Shown: one piece after another, positions 54,569-63,596 of the stretch
Numbering within the stretch: the first letter of the stretch is position 1
Layout of the letters: the number at the start of each line of letters is the position of its first letter
NCBI GenBank assembly: GCA_022447605.1
Contig: JAKVBG010000019.1
Span: 1-64,000 of the forward strand
Source: Mariniblastus sp.
GTDB lineage: Bacteria > Planctomycetota > Planctomycetia > Pirellulales > Pirellulaceae
Reading direction: 5' to 3'
Length of the DNA: 64,000 nt
Translations under genes and position numbers: made by a program
Notes under the pieces: model-generated
Databases searched by the model: none
What the model saw: the letters and a program-made list of their open reading frames with translations, nothing else
What the model was told of the DNA's origin: nothing

Positions 54569-55123
54569 TTAATCACCCGGATCCGAGCGATTTCGTTTTT
54601 CCAGTTCAACCCGGGAATCCCGGATCAGCTCCTCCGCCCTTTGCCACAACCCCGTGTCCCCGTCCTGCAGGACCTCCAGCAACTGTTCTTTTTCGCCCAG
54701 GTACGTTTGGGCAAAGGTCGGATCAAAACGAACGATGTCTGTCAGGTTGTCGACCACATCGGCCAACTTGACCGTTTTGGCGCGCACATCGGCCCGCGCC
54801 GTATGTTCCCTGTCGATCGCCATGCGTGCGGCGCGGTTCCCATCCGAGCGGCGCGACACGTCCGTCAGGTCGTCCACCAAGGCGGCCACCTCATCACCAA
54901 ATTCCTGTCGAACCTGCTCCAGCTCGACCGGCGTATCTTCCACAACGTCATGCAGCCAGGCGGCGGCAATCACCTCGGGTCCGGCGCCGGTAGCGGCCAC
55001 CAGATCCGCCACCGCCTCGGGATGCACGATGTAAGGCAGCCCGGTGTATTTACGGCGCTGGTCGATACTGGCGTGGGCTTGGCTGGCAAAGGCTCGGGCC
55101 CGTTGAATCAGATCCTCGCTCAA
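54569..55123 (-). CDS. HD-domain hydrolase (RelA/SpoT-type, short form)
   Basis: 184 residues from a TTG at 55123 preceded by AGAGGG; a GTG at 55180 is also possible but has no ribosome site. RKYTGLPYIVHPEAVADLVA, then WLHDVVEDTP (His-Asp of the HD domain) and TVKLADVVDNLTDIV, are the (p)ppGpp hydrolase/MESH1-like pattern. No synthetase domain is present. It could hydrolyse (p)ppGpp or another pyrophosphorylated nucleotide. Confidence 0.85.
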   Translation of the reverse strand: MSEDLIQRARAFASQAHASIDQRRKYTGLPYIVHPEAVADLVAATGAGPEVIAAAWLHDVVEDTPVELEQVRQEFGDEVAALVDDLTDVSRRSDGNRAARMAIDREHTARADVRAKTVKLADVVDNLTDIVRFDPTFAQTYLGEKEQLLEVLQDGDTGLWQRAEELIRDSRVELEKRNRSDPGD

Positions 55124-55195
55124 CTGAATCCCTCTTGTCCTGAACGTTTTTCTTACTTCAATGCTCTTGAATCTTCTCACTGGGGGGAGTGAACC

Positions 55196-55813
55196 TCACC
55201 CCGCCGATTGAATTCGGACCAGGTTGATCCCCTCCTGGGCATCGTAACTCAGCAAGAGTGAGCCGGGGCGGCCACAGTCCTGAATGATGTTCTGGTACAG
55301 ATCGTGTTCTTCCGGCCAGGGATACGCGTAGATCAGATCAAAATCCCGCAACTCCATGTCGAGTTCGGCGTAACCGGACCCAGAGTCCATCACGGTCCGA
55401 CTGATTTCATGCCCCCTGGCCGGGTTCCATTCAAAGTCCTCCGGCATGAAATTGCCTGCCGCAAATTTGGCATCGGCCTGATAAGCCCGGGACAACAGCC
55501 TGGCGTACTCGACCAGTTCCGCCTCGGCCTCAATCCCGTACGCCTCGAATCCCATGCGGCTGGCCATGATCGAAACGACACCTAATCCCGAACCCCATTC
55601 CAGGAACGTCCGGGCATGTCCCTGCAACAGGACCAGCGACTCGTAGACGGCGCGATAATCGGCACTGACATAACCTCGAAACGAGGGTTCTTCCGTATTC
55701 GCATCCCAAATCTCGGCCGCCTCGTCCCACAGCGGCTGAAACTCCGACAACAGATCGTCCTGACCATTCCCATCACCAGACGGAACAGCATCATGACCGC
55801 CACCTATGTTCAT
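55196..55813 (-). CDS. SAM-dependent methyltransferase-like protein
   Basis: 205 residues from the ATG at 55813; upstream codons in the same frame are antisense to the metallophosphoesterase gene. FLEWGSGLGVVSIMASRMGF near residue 74 is motif I, followed by YGIEAEAELVEYARLLSRAY. DFDLIYAYPWPEEHDLYQNI is a possible motif IV with the acidic residue. A class I methyltransferase of unknown substrate; the N-terminal ~65 residues are an unknown acidic extension. Confidence 0.75.
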   Translation of the reverse strand: MNIGGGHDAVPSGDGNGQDDLLSEFQPLWDEAAEIWDANTEEPSFRGYVSADYRAVYESLVLLQGHARTFLEWGSGLGVVSIMASRMGFEAYGIEAEAELVEYARLLSRAYQADAKFAAGNFMPEDFEWNPARGHEISRTVMDSGSGYAELDMELRDFDLIYAYPWPEEHDLYQNIIQDCGRPGSLLLSYDAQEGINLVRIQSAG

Positions 55814-55871
55814 ATTTGGATTCCGTGTTAGGTCGGCGAGGAGCCTGGCGCGAGACAGACGGTTCCCATCG

Positions 55872-56870
55872 CTACTTACCTGTTGGCTTGCCCGTCCAAT
55901 CGAACGACTGTTTTCGAATACGGGGAACAACTGGGTTGTAGTCGGGATGAGCAATCGCCTTGACGTCGAGCTCGGCCGGCGTCGAACCGACCCATTCCGA
56001 TTCGCTCCCGGCAATCCGCACCTGCTTGGCGGCCGGGTCGATCGTGATCGTCGCGTACAAAGGGTCCCGGTACGGACAGGTGTACGCGATGTATGGGTGT
56101 TTCTCGTGAATCGCTTCCGGGTAACTTGAGTGGATGTGGTTCCCGCCGACCCAATGATAAGAAGCCGAGTTGACATGCCAATAGAGAACATCCTGAACCT
56201 TGGTCAGGTAATCCATATGCGTGTGCCCGTTCATGGCAAACAGGATCTTGTCAGCATGCCGTCCCAATAGATCTTGCATTTCCTGGGCGTTATCGACCGC
56301 GCTCGGTCCGGCCAGCGGCTGATGGGAAATCACAATCACCGGCTGAGTGGCACCGGTCAGTTGTGCCTCAAGCCACTCCACCTGTTCGGGACCGACGAAC
56401 CGCGCGTAACCGCCTTGGTGGGTTGGCGAATCCTTGTCATTGCCATCGAGCACCAAGAGCGTCAACCCCTTCACCTGGTGCGCCGCATAGAACCCGGGCA
56501 TCCCCCACACGTCGACGCACTGCTGACGGGTGTGACCATCATCCATATCGTGATTCCCCAGGACATGGATCGTCGGGTGACCCGCCTCGTTGAACGTTTT
56601 CACCAGAGGCTGGTTTTTCGCATTGGGATAAGCGAAGTCACCGAGCTGCAAAATGGCGTCCGGCTTTTCCTCTTGCATGGCCTCCAAAAAGATATCCATT
56701 CGCCGTGGCGCATCATGCATCACGTCCTGATGGAGATCGGCGATCACTCCGAACCGGATCGCGGGTTCACGGGGAGAAAGCAGATCGAATACGGATTGGG
56801 AAAGGGGCAGCACCAGCGACGTGGCTGCCGACGCCCGGACAAATTCTCGCCGGTTCCACTTGATTGACAT
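55872..56870 (-). CDS. Tat-exported calcineurin-like metallophosphoesterase
   Basis: 332 residues from the ATG at 56870 with GGAGAG upstream. MSIKWNRREFVRASA is a Tat signal (NRREFVRASAAT). Active-site motifs in order are GVIADLHQDV (DxH), LGDFAYP (GD), LGNHDMDD (GNHD), SHQPLAGPS and NGHTHMDYL (GHTH), all intact. Likely a phosphatase or phosphodiesterase of the cell envelope. The 3' end lies 58 bases from the methyltransferase start. Confidence 0.92.
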   Translation of the reverse strand: MSIKWNRREFVRASAATSLVLPLSQSVFDLLSPREPAIRFGVIADLHQDVMHDAPRRMDIFLEAMQEEKPDAILQLGDFAYPNAKNQPLVKTFNEAGHPTIHVLGNHDMDDGHTRQQCVDVWGMPGFYAAHQVKGLTLLVLDGNDKDSPTHQGGYARFVGPEQVEWLEAQLTGATQPVIVISHQPLAGPSAVDNAQEMQDLLGRHADKILFAMNGHTHMDYLTKVQDVLYWHVNSASYHWVGGNHIHSSYPEAIHEKHPYIAYTCPYRDPLYATITIDPAAKQVRIAGSESEWVGSTPAELDVKAIAHPDYNPVVPRIRKQSFDWTGKPTGK

Positions 56871-57019
56871 GCTCTCTCCGTTCGTTACGAGGGAAGACCT
56901 GAGCCTTTCACGGCAGCGTCCCGCTCTGGGACGCCTTACCCTGATTGTTTCCACTTCCCCCTCACGTTGCAACACCGCAGACCCGCCTATGGCCCGCCGA
57001 CTGGAAAACGCGTGTGAAA

Positions 57020-57048
57020 TTTACATTTTTTGCCTCGTTCGTTATAAT
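57020..57048 (+). promoter_or_regulatory. Sigma-70-type promoter of the PSD1/DUF1501 operon
   Basis: TTTACA (-35, 57020-57025; one mismatch), a 17-base spacer and a perfect TATAAT (-10, 57043-57048), 31 bases upstream of the ATG at 57080. This is the best promoter match I saw in the window. Confidence 0.7.
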
Positions 57049-57079
57049 AAACCATGTTCCATGCCCCGGATTTCCGCTG

Positions 57080-59962
57080 ATGAAAACCGCCACATTCCTG
57101 ACACTCTGCCTCATCATCCTGGCCAGCAGTTGCCTACCTGCTGCCGGGCAGACGGACCTGAATTCAGATCGGCAGGACGAGCTGTTCACCCTGCAGGTCC
57201 TGCCACTGCTGAAATCAAAATGCTTCGGCTGCCATGGCAATGACCCCGACAATCTCAAAGGGGAATACGATCTTCGCACGCGATCATCCGCGCTCGAGGG
57301 CGGCGAATCAGGAGGCCCCGCCATTGTGCCGGGTGAACCCGACCAGAGTCCCCTGCTGGAAGCGATACGCTGGGACGGGCTGGAAATGCCTCCCAAGGAG
57401 AACGACCGTCTGGACGAACAGCAGATCGCGTTGATCGAACGCTGGATCGAATCGGGCGCAAGCTGGCCAGCCGAATCGACCCAGGCAGAGATCCGGAAAA
57501 AACAATGGTCCTCGCCCGATCCAACGGACGGGATTCGCGTAAAAAATTCAGGTGGACTTGCCGACGAATGGACGTACCGCACCTACCCTCCCGAAGATAT
57601 TTGGGCGTTTCAACCGTATGAAACAACGCAACTTCCCGCTGGCCATCAACACCCGATTGATGCGTTTCTCCAGACGAAGCTGGAAACCGCCAAAATCGAG
57701 ATGGCACCGCGAGCCGATGCGGCGACCCTGATTCGAAGAGCGACCTACGACCTGACTGGTTTACCTCCCACTCCGGAAGAGGTGGCACAATTTGAGAGAG
57801 CATCCCGAAAGAACCAGACCAAGGCGTGGAATGATCTGATCACTCGCCTCCTAGCCAAACCGCAGTACGGGGAACGCTGGGGACAACACTGGTTGGACGT
57901 GGTCCGTTATGCCGACACAGCTGGGATGTCCAATGATTACGAACGTTCCAATGCCTGGCGTTACCGCGATTATGTCGTCCGTTCTTTCAATCAAAACAAG
58001 CCTTACAATCATTTTATCATCGAGCAACTGGCAGCCGACGACCTGGTCCGGGAACAGGAGAAATCCGAGGACGGGAAAAATTTCAATGGCTACACGATCG
58101 CTCCTGCCGAGGCCCAGGTCGCCACCGGTTTCCTGCGGATGGGTCCCTGGGAGCACACGGCCATGTCACCGGAACGGGTCAGTCGACAGAACTACCTGGA
58201 CGACACGGTCAATTCGATTGGCCAGGCTTTCCTATCGGTCCCCCTGCGCTGCTGCAAATGTCACGACCACAAGTTTGACCCGATCCCGACGCGCGACTAC
58301 TACCGGTTCTATGCGGCGCTGGCAACCACCCAGCCAGCCGAAATGAAAGCCAAGTTCCTGGCGTCGGAAAACCGGGATGCCTTCGAGGAAGAGCGAACCC
58401 ATGTCCAGGCGCTGCTCGAATACGCCACGACGGAACAGAACAAGCTATATGCCAAGCGCGAAGCGGCAGCTAAAAAATGGTATGAAGAGCGAGGGATCCC
58501 CGACCAGTACAAGCCGTTCAATGAGCGGCGCATTCAGGGACAGCAGAAGTTCTTTGCCAACGGTGAAGAGGCTCAAATCCCACCCCGGTTTATAGGTCTG
58601 ACCAGTGAGGAACAGGGTGTACTCAAAGTCCGCGAAGGGGAAACCAGAATCTGGACCCGGCGGCTGGAGCGATTTGAACCGCTGGCCCAATCCGTTTACT
58701 ACGGGGGAGACACCCTGCTCAACTCCCGTAAACTGCGACCGCCCAACACGAAAAACCGCAAATTGATGGAGCAGCACAAGACCCTGCCCCTATCCCACAT
58801 TTACGAAGGTGGCAGTGTCGAATCGTTGGGGGACCCCGTCAGCCCGGGCGTTCTGAGTTCCCTGCAGGTTGCCACGTACAGCGGAAACGAACAGGAGCCG
58901 TATTCCCTGCCTCAGGCAATGGACCGTCGCCGAGTCGCCTTGGCGCGGTGGATCGCCCACCCAGAGAACCCGCTGACCAAGCGTTCGATTGTCAATCGCA
59001 TCTGGCAATACCACTTCGGGAAAGCCCTGGCCGGCAATCCCAACAACCTGGGAGCCACCGGCAAGAAACCAACTCATCCCGATTTACTCAACTGGTTAGC
59101 CGACGATTTTGTGAACAACGGTTGGCGAATCAAGCGCTTGCACCGTTTGATCATGACCTCGGCAGCTTACCAAGCTTCCACCCGGCACCCGAATGCAAAG
59201 CAATTGGAAACCAGCGACCCGGAGGGCACGTTGTGGGCCGTCTTCCAGCCCCGCCGCCTGTCGGCCGAGGAAATACGTGACACTTTGCTTGCGGCTACCG
59301 GGGAACTGAACCTGGCTGTGGGCGGTTTGCCTGCCCGACCGGAAATCAACCTGGAGGTCGCGTTGGCGCCGCGGATGGTCCAGTTCAGCCTGGCACCGGC
59401 CTACCAACCGAGCCGAACACCCGAAATGCGGAACCGCCGTTCGATTTACGCCTACCGAGTCTGCGGACTGCCCAATCCGATGATGGAAGTTTTCAACCAA
59501 CCCAAACCGGAGGAGTCTTGTGAACTGCGAGATTCAGCCAGTGTTTCACCCCAGGTCTTCACGCTGATGAATAGTGACAGCGTGACCAAGCGCTCGATTG
59601 CCATGGCCCGCCGCCTGACAGCGGATGCCGATTCGATCGAGGAACGTGTGCGCCGCGGTTTTACCCTGCTGGGACTTCAGTCCCCTTCACCGGCGACCGT
59701 GCAATTGCTGGTCGACCACTTTGAGGAGATGAAAAAGTACCACACCGAAAACCAGCCCGAGCCCCGCGAATACCCGGTTCGACTGGCCCGTTCGGTGGTG
59801 GAAGAATTTACCGGGGAAGCTTGCCATTACATCGAGCGTCTCGATATTTACGAGAATTATGTTCCCGACTTGCACCCCTCGGATGTCCCGCCCGAAACCC
59901 GTGCCTTGGCCGACATCTGCCTGTTACTTTTCAACTCGAACGAATTCATCTTCGTCTATTAA
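57080..59962 (+). CDS. PSD1-type cytochrome c/DUF1549/DUF1553 protein
   Basis: 960 residues from the ATG at 57080; signal peptide TATFLTLCLIILASSCLPAA then GQT. KCFGCHG near residue 43 is a CxxCH haem-binding motif, with MPPKE as a possible axial Met loop. DUF1549 follows from about residue 190 (QYGERWGQHWLDVVRYADTA), and CCKCHDHKFDPIP gives a second CxxCH. DUF1553 covers the last third (NRIWQYHFGKALAGNPNNLG). These proteins pair with DUF1501 partners in planctomycetes and are thought to act on envelope or polysaccharide substrates, but no activity is established. Next gene starts 15 bases later. Confidence 0.93.
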   Translation: MKTATFLTLCLIILASSCLPAAGQTDLNSDRQDELFTLQVLPLLKSKCFGCHGNDPDNLKGEYDLRTRSSALEGGESGGPAIVPGEPDQSPLLEAIRWDGLEMPPKENDRLDEQQIALIERWIESGASWPAESTQAEIRKKQWSSPDPTDGIRVKNSGGLADEWTYRTYPPEDIWAFQPYETTQLPAGHQHPIDAFLQTKLETAKIEMAPRADAATLIRRATYDLTGLPPTPEEVAQFERASRKNQTKAWNDLITRLLAKPQYGERWGQHWLDVVRYADTAGMSNDYERSNAWRYRDYVVRSFNQNKPYNHFIIEQLAADDLVREQEKSEDGKNFNGYTIAPAEAQVATGFLRMGPWEHTAMSPERVSRQNYLDDTVNSIGQAFLSVPLRCCKCHDHKFDPIPTRDYYRFYAALATTQPAEMKAKFLASENRDAFEEERTHVQALLEYATTEQNKLYAKREAAAKKWYEERGIPDQYKPFNERRIQGQQKFFANGEEAQIPPRFIGLTSEEQGVLKVREGETRIWTRRLERFEPLAQSVYYGGDTLLNSRKLRPPNTKNRKLMEQHKTLPLSHIYEGGSVESLGDPVSPGVLSSLQVATYSGNEQEPYSLPQAMDRRRVALARWIAHPENPLTKRSIVNRIWQYHFGKALAGNPNNLGATGKKPTHPDLLNWLADDFVNNGWRIKRLHRLIMTSAAYQASTRHPNAKQLETSDPEGTLWAVFQPRRLSAEEIRDTLLAATGELNLAVGGLPARPEINLEVALAPRMVQFSLAPAYQPSRTPEMRNRRSIYAYRVCGLPNPMMEVFNQPKPEESCELRDSASVSPQVFTLMNSDSVTKRSIAMARRLTADADSIEERVRRGFTLLGLQSPSPATVQLLVDHFEEMKKYHTENQPEPREYPVRLARSVVEEFTGEACHYIERLDIYENYVPDLHPSDVPPETRALADICLLLFNSNEFIFVY

Positions 59963-59976
59963 CCGAGAGCAAACGC

Positions 59977-61365
59977 ATGAACCCGTTCCAACTTAATCGA
60001 CGCAATTTCCTGTATGGACTCGGCTCGTCTCTCGGTTCTGTGGCGTTCTCCAAATTGCTGGCCGATCAAACGGATATTCGCAATAAGCCTGAAAAAACAC
60101 CGCGGGCCAAGGCCTGCATCATGCTGTTCATGGAGGGCGGACCCAGTCATATCGATACGTTCGACCCGAAACCGAAGCTGGACGAGCTGCATTTGAAACA
60201 ATTCAAGATCGAGAGTCCACGGTTTTCCGGCATGTCCCGGGGCAATCGGTTTTACGTGAAAAGCCCCTACCGGTTCAAACGGACAGGCGAGAATGGAATC
60301 CCGATGTGCGAGCATTTCCAGCACCTGTCTGACCCGGAGGTCGCCGACGAGCTGTGTGTCTTCCGGGGATGCCAGGTCGACTCGGTCAACCATCCGACCG
60401 CTCTCTACCAGATGAACACAGGCAACCGCCTGGGAGGCGACCCGGCAATCGGTTCCTGGGTCACCTACGGGCTGGGAAGCGAAAACCAAAATCTTCCCGG
60501 GTACGTCGTGATGACCGAACTGGCCGCTCCTCAGGGTGGCAGCGGCAACTGGTCAAACGGTTTTTTACCGGCCAACTTTCAAGGAACCTTGCTCCGCTCC
60601 AAGGGGTCTCCGATCCTCGACCTGAATCCACCAAGCTGGAAATCACGACAACACCAGCGGGCCAACCTCGATGTATTGAACCAGCTAAATCGGCAGTCGC
60701 TGAAAAACCATCCCCAACACGATGATTTGCTGGCCCGCATGGACAACTACGAATTGGCCTTCCGCATGCAAATGGAGGTCCCCGGAGTCGTCAATATCGA
60801 AGAGGAACCGGAAGCGATCCGCTCACTCTACGGCCTGGACCGACCGGAAACATCGGCTTTCGCCCGGCAGTGCCTGATGGCCCGTAAAATGGTCGAGAAG
60901 GGCGTTCGTTTTGTGCAGATTTTTTCCGGTGGTTGGGACTCACACGATTTCATTGAACGAGCGCATAAGAAACGAATCCAGTCGATTGATCAACCAATCG
61001 CGGCCTTGATCAAAGACCTCAAAGCGCGGGGCATGCTGGATGACACGTTGATCGTATGGACCGGTGAATTTGGTCGGACGGCCGATAATACGGTACGCGG
61101 CGGGGAAACAGCGATCGGACGGGATCATAACAACAAGGCAATGAACATGTTTTTTGCCGGAGGCGGAACCCGGCCGGGCATCGTCGGGGCCACCGACGAA
61201 ATCGGGCAAACGGCCGTCGAAAACGTGCACCCTGTGCGCGATGTCCACGTAACGCTGCTGCATCTGCTGGGCCTGGACGACAATAAATTGACCTATTTCC
61301 ACGGGGGGCGGTTCAAACAGCTCTCCCAATTCGGTGGCAATCTGATTGACGGGATCATTGCCTGA
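59977..61365 (+). CDS. DUF1501 protein, Tat-exported
   Basis: 462 residues. MNPFQLNRRNFLYGLGSSLG is a Tat signal (NRRNFLYG). The alkaline-phosphatase-like DUF1501 core shows MLFMEGGPSHIDTFDPKPKL, FRGCQVDSVNHPTALYQMNTG, IFSGGWDSHDFIER, WTGEFGRTADNT and GRDHNNKAMNMFFAGGGTRP, with the possible metal ligands Asp, His and Glu. It lies 15 bases after the PSD1 gene, the standard planctomycete pair. Substrate unknown. Confidence 0.93.
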   Translation: MNPFQLNRRNFLYGLGSSLGSVAFSKLLADQTDIRNKPEKTPRAKACIMLFMEGGPSHIDTFDPKPKLDELHLKQFKIESPRFSGMSRGNRFYVKSPYRFKRTGENGIPMCEHFQHLSDPEVADELCVFRGCQVDSVNHPTALYQMNTGNRLGGDPAIGSWVTYGLGSENQNLPGYVVMTELAAPQGGSGNWSNGFLPANFQGTLLRSKGSPILDLNPPSWKSRQHQRANLDVLNQLNRQSLKNHPQHDDLLARMDNYELAFRMQMEVPGVVNIEEEPEAIRSLYGLDRPETSAFARQCLMARKMVEKGVRFVQIFSGGWDSHDFIERAHKKRIQSIDQPIAALIKDLKARGMLDDTLIVWTGEFGRTADNTVRGGETAIGRDHNNKAMNMFFAGGGTRPGIVGATDEIGQTAVENVHPVRDVHVTLLHLLGLDDNKLTYFHGGRFKQLSQFGGNLIDGIIA

Positions 61366-61554
61366 TTGGCTGGTCTGGGTTGCCGACTTTCGGCGCGCGA
61401 TGAAACCGGGCCAACGAGGTCGCCCCGCCATTGCATGACCGGCGGCGTTTTGTCACCATGGAACCTCACCACCTGCGGCGCATCCCTTTTCATCGGCAGA
61501 CCGATCGAAGCGGCGCAGGGATTGATTGGACACGTTTTTTGAGACCAGTAAGCC

Positions 61555-62520
61555 ATGCACAAAATTGTCCCTACCCTCATGCTGTCCATCCTGATCTGCT
61601 CTCTCGGTGTCCCCGCCCTGACAGCGCAAACGGCAACAGGCAGACCATCGAAACCGAAACAGGATTCCCCTCCGAAAACGGCAGGCCCACCCAAAAAGAA
61701 CAGCCAACCGAAATACGCCGATCAAACCCACGTCTACAAGCAAGTCGAGGGTCAGGACCTGTCCCTGCATGTCACCCAACCGGCGGGCTGGAAGCCGACT
61801 GATCGAAGACCGGCCGTCGTCTTCTTTCACGGCGGTGGATGGGTTGGTGGGAAACCGGGGCAATTCGACGAACACTGCAAACACCTGGCCGAATTGGGAC
61901 TGGTCACGGTCCAGGTGCAATACCGTCTGTTGAAACGGACGCCGAAGCAGGACGATCCGAGTACTTCCGTCGACAAAACGCCAACCCGCTGCATCCAGGA
62001 CGCACGATCCGCCATGCGTTGGGTCCGCCAGCGCGCCGGGAAGCTCGGTATCGACCCGAACAGGATTGCCTCCGGCGGCGGGTCAGCCGGGGGACACCTG
62101 GCCGCCTACCTGGGTACAAGCGATGGAATCGATGATCCCCAGGATGACCTTGCGGTCTCCGCACGCGCCAATGCGATGCTGCTTTTCAACCCTGTTTATG
62201 ACAACGGCCCAGAGGGATGGGGAACAGCCCGTGTGGGAAACCGCTACCCCGAATTCTCACCGGCCCACAATATCACCAAGGATGACGCGCCGGCGATCGT
62301 TTTCTTGGGTACCGAAGACAAATTGATCCCGGTCGAAACGGCAAAACGATTCCAGGACAAGATGCGTCAACTGGGGATTACCAGCGAATTGCATCTTTAC
62401 GAGGGGGCGGGTCACGGGTTCTTCAATTATGGTCGTGACGACGGGAAGTGGTTTGGCCTGAACATGACCGCCCTGGATAACTTCCTTGCCAAGCTGGGCT
62501 GGATTCCTGCCGAACAGTGA
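61555..62520 (+). CDS. Secreted alpha/beta hydrolase (esterase/lipase type)
   Basis: 321 residues with a signal peptide (MHKIVPTLMLSILICSLGVP, ALTAQ) and a Lys/Pro-rich linker. FFHGGGWVGG is the oxyanion HGGG, GGGSAGGHLAAYLG carries the nucleophile Ser, GTEDKLIPVE the Asp and GAGHGFFNYG the His. The HGGG/GxSxGG pattern is that of the hormone-sensitive lipase/BD-FAE group, which includes carbohydrate acetyl esterases. It follows DUF1501 by 189 bases. Confidence 0.9.
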   Translation: MHKIVPTLMLSILICSLGVPALTAQTATGRPSKPKQDSPPKTAGPPKKNSQPKYADQTHVYKQVEGQDLSLHVTQPAGWKPTDRRPAVVFFHGGGWVGGKPGQFDEHCKHLAELGLVTVQVQYRLLKRTPKQDDPSTSVDKTPTRCIQDARSAMRWVRQRAGKLGIDPNRIASGGGSAGGHLAAYLGTSDGIDDPQDDLAVSARANAMLLFNPVYDNGPEGWGTARVGNRYPEFSPAHNITKDDAPAIVFLGTEDKLIPVETAKRFQDKMRQLGITSELHLYEGAGHGFFNYGRDDGKWFGLNMTALDNFLAKLGWIPAEQ

Positions 62521-62601
62521 GCTCGGCAAAACGGCGCGTCACGGCCCTCACGGCGTTCACGGATCGATCCCATGCGGCCGGGAACATTTACCCCAGCCAT
62601 G

Positions 62602-63552
62602 CTAGTGAACCACGCAGCTGAGCCTCTCGGTTCCCATTGCCCGCATGCGGGAGACGGCCGAACGGGCGATCGCCTGGCTTGATCGTTCCCTGTCCACGGA
62701 CAAGTAGGCTGCATCACAGTATTCGCTCCACAACGGGAGCGATACTCCATGGGCATCCCCCGCATTGACGCAGACATGGAGATATTGGCGGTTCAGCTTT
62801 TCGAGCCAGAGACCCGTGTTGAGCGAAGCCGTTTCCAAGGGGCCGAAAGAACAGTCACCGGTCGGCACAAAGATCACATGATCCCGATCAGTCCGGTACA
62901 GCCACTGACTCGAGCGGGCTGACTGGAACAGATAATTCGAAATACCGGGATCGAGTTCAAGGCCGTAAACACGTGTCAGCCGCCGATTTTCGAAGTCCGA
63001 GTCAACGAGGATGACTGGCTTTTCGAGGCGACAAGCCAACGCTACCGCCACCGAGCTGGCCAAGCTGTCGCTGTTGGAGTGGCGATCGGTGGACGCGAAA
63101 ACCGAGACGCTGGCTTCCCCGTCCTGGGAACCGTTGATGATCTGATTCACGATCGGTTCAATGTCTTCAAAGGAGCGACAGAGATCGGTTACGCATCCTT
63201 CGACGGGATGGCGATGGCCATCCGGTGTTTCCCGTTCCGTTGCCCAATGATCCGGAGACTCGTCCAAATCGGCCACGGGAAAATCGATTCCCCGTGAGCC
63301 ATGCTCCGTTTGACTTGCAGGCAGGGCCGCCTGACTGGCCAACGCACCGCCCGGAATCGACGGGTGGGCTGCGGGCTTGCTCTGCTGGCCGCGGGGCCCA
63401 TCCTGTTGATTCATGTCCGGTATGGAAACTATTGCGACATCCCCGTCACCATCGGGGTCGACCGGTTCCGCGAAAGTGCTGGAATGCAACAGATCATGGA
63501 TGCTCTGAAATTTTCGCTTGCGGTACGAAGCAGGTTGTATTTCTTTATCCAT
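62602..63552 (-). CDS. CpsD/BY-kinase-like protein with a degenerate P-loop
   Basis: 316 residues. The fold resembles bacterial tyrosine kinase/MinD-type proteins: VSVFASTDRHSNSDSLASSV, then KPVILVDSDFENRRLTRVYG and LDPGISNYLF. The expected SxxPGEGKST Walker A is replaced by STDRHSNSDS, lacking the catalytic Lys, while the Walker A' (ILVDSDFENRRL, normally DxDxRxP) is partly kept. It is therefore probably not a kinase. The N-terminal 130 residues are disordered and Pro/Gln-rich. It lies 44 bases from the partial gene at the window end. Confidence 0.65.
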   Translation of the reverse strand: MDKEIQPASYRKRKFQSIHDLLHSSTFAEPVDPDGDGDVAIVSIPDMNQQDGPRGQQSKPAAHPSIPGGALASQAALPASQTEHGSRGIDFPVADLDESPDHWATERETPDGHRHPVEGCVTDLCRSFEDIEPIVNQIINGSQDGEASVSVFASTDRHSNSDSLASSVAVALACRLEKPVILVDSDFENRRLTRVYGLELDPGISNYLFQSARSSQWLYRTDRDHVIFVPTGDCSFGPLETASLNTGLWLEKLNRQYLHVCVNAGDAHGVSLPLWSEYCDAAYLSVDRERSSQAIARSAVSRMRAMGTERLSCVVH

Positions 63553-63596
63553 CTTGCACCCTTGAACCTCTCACAAACTGGTAGACTCTGCCGCCA

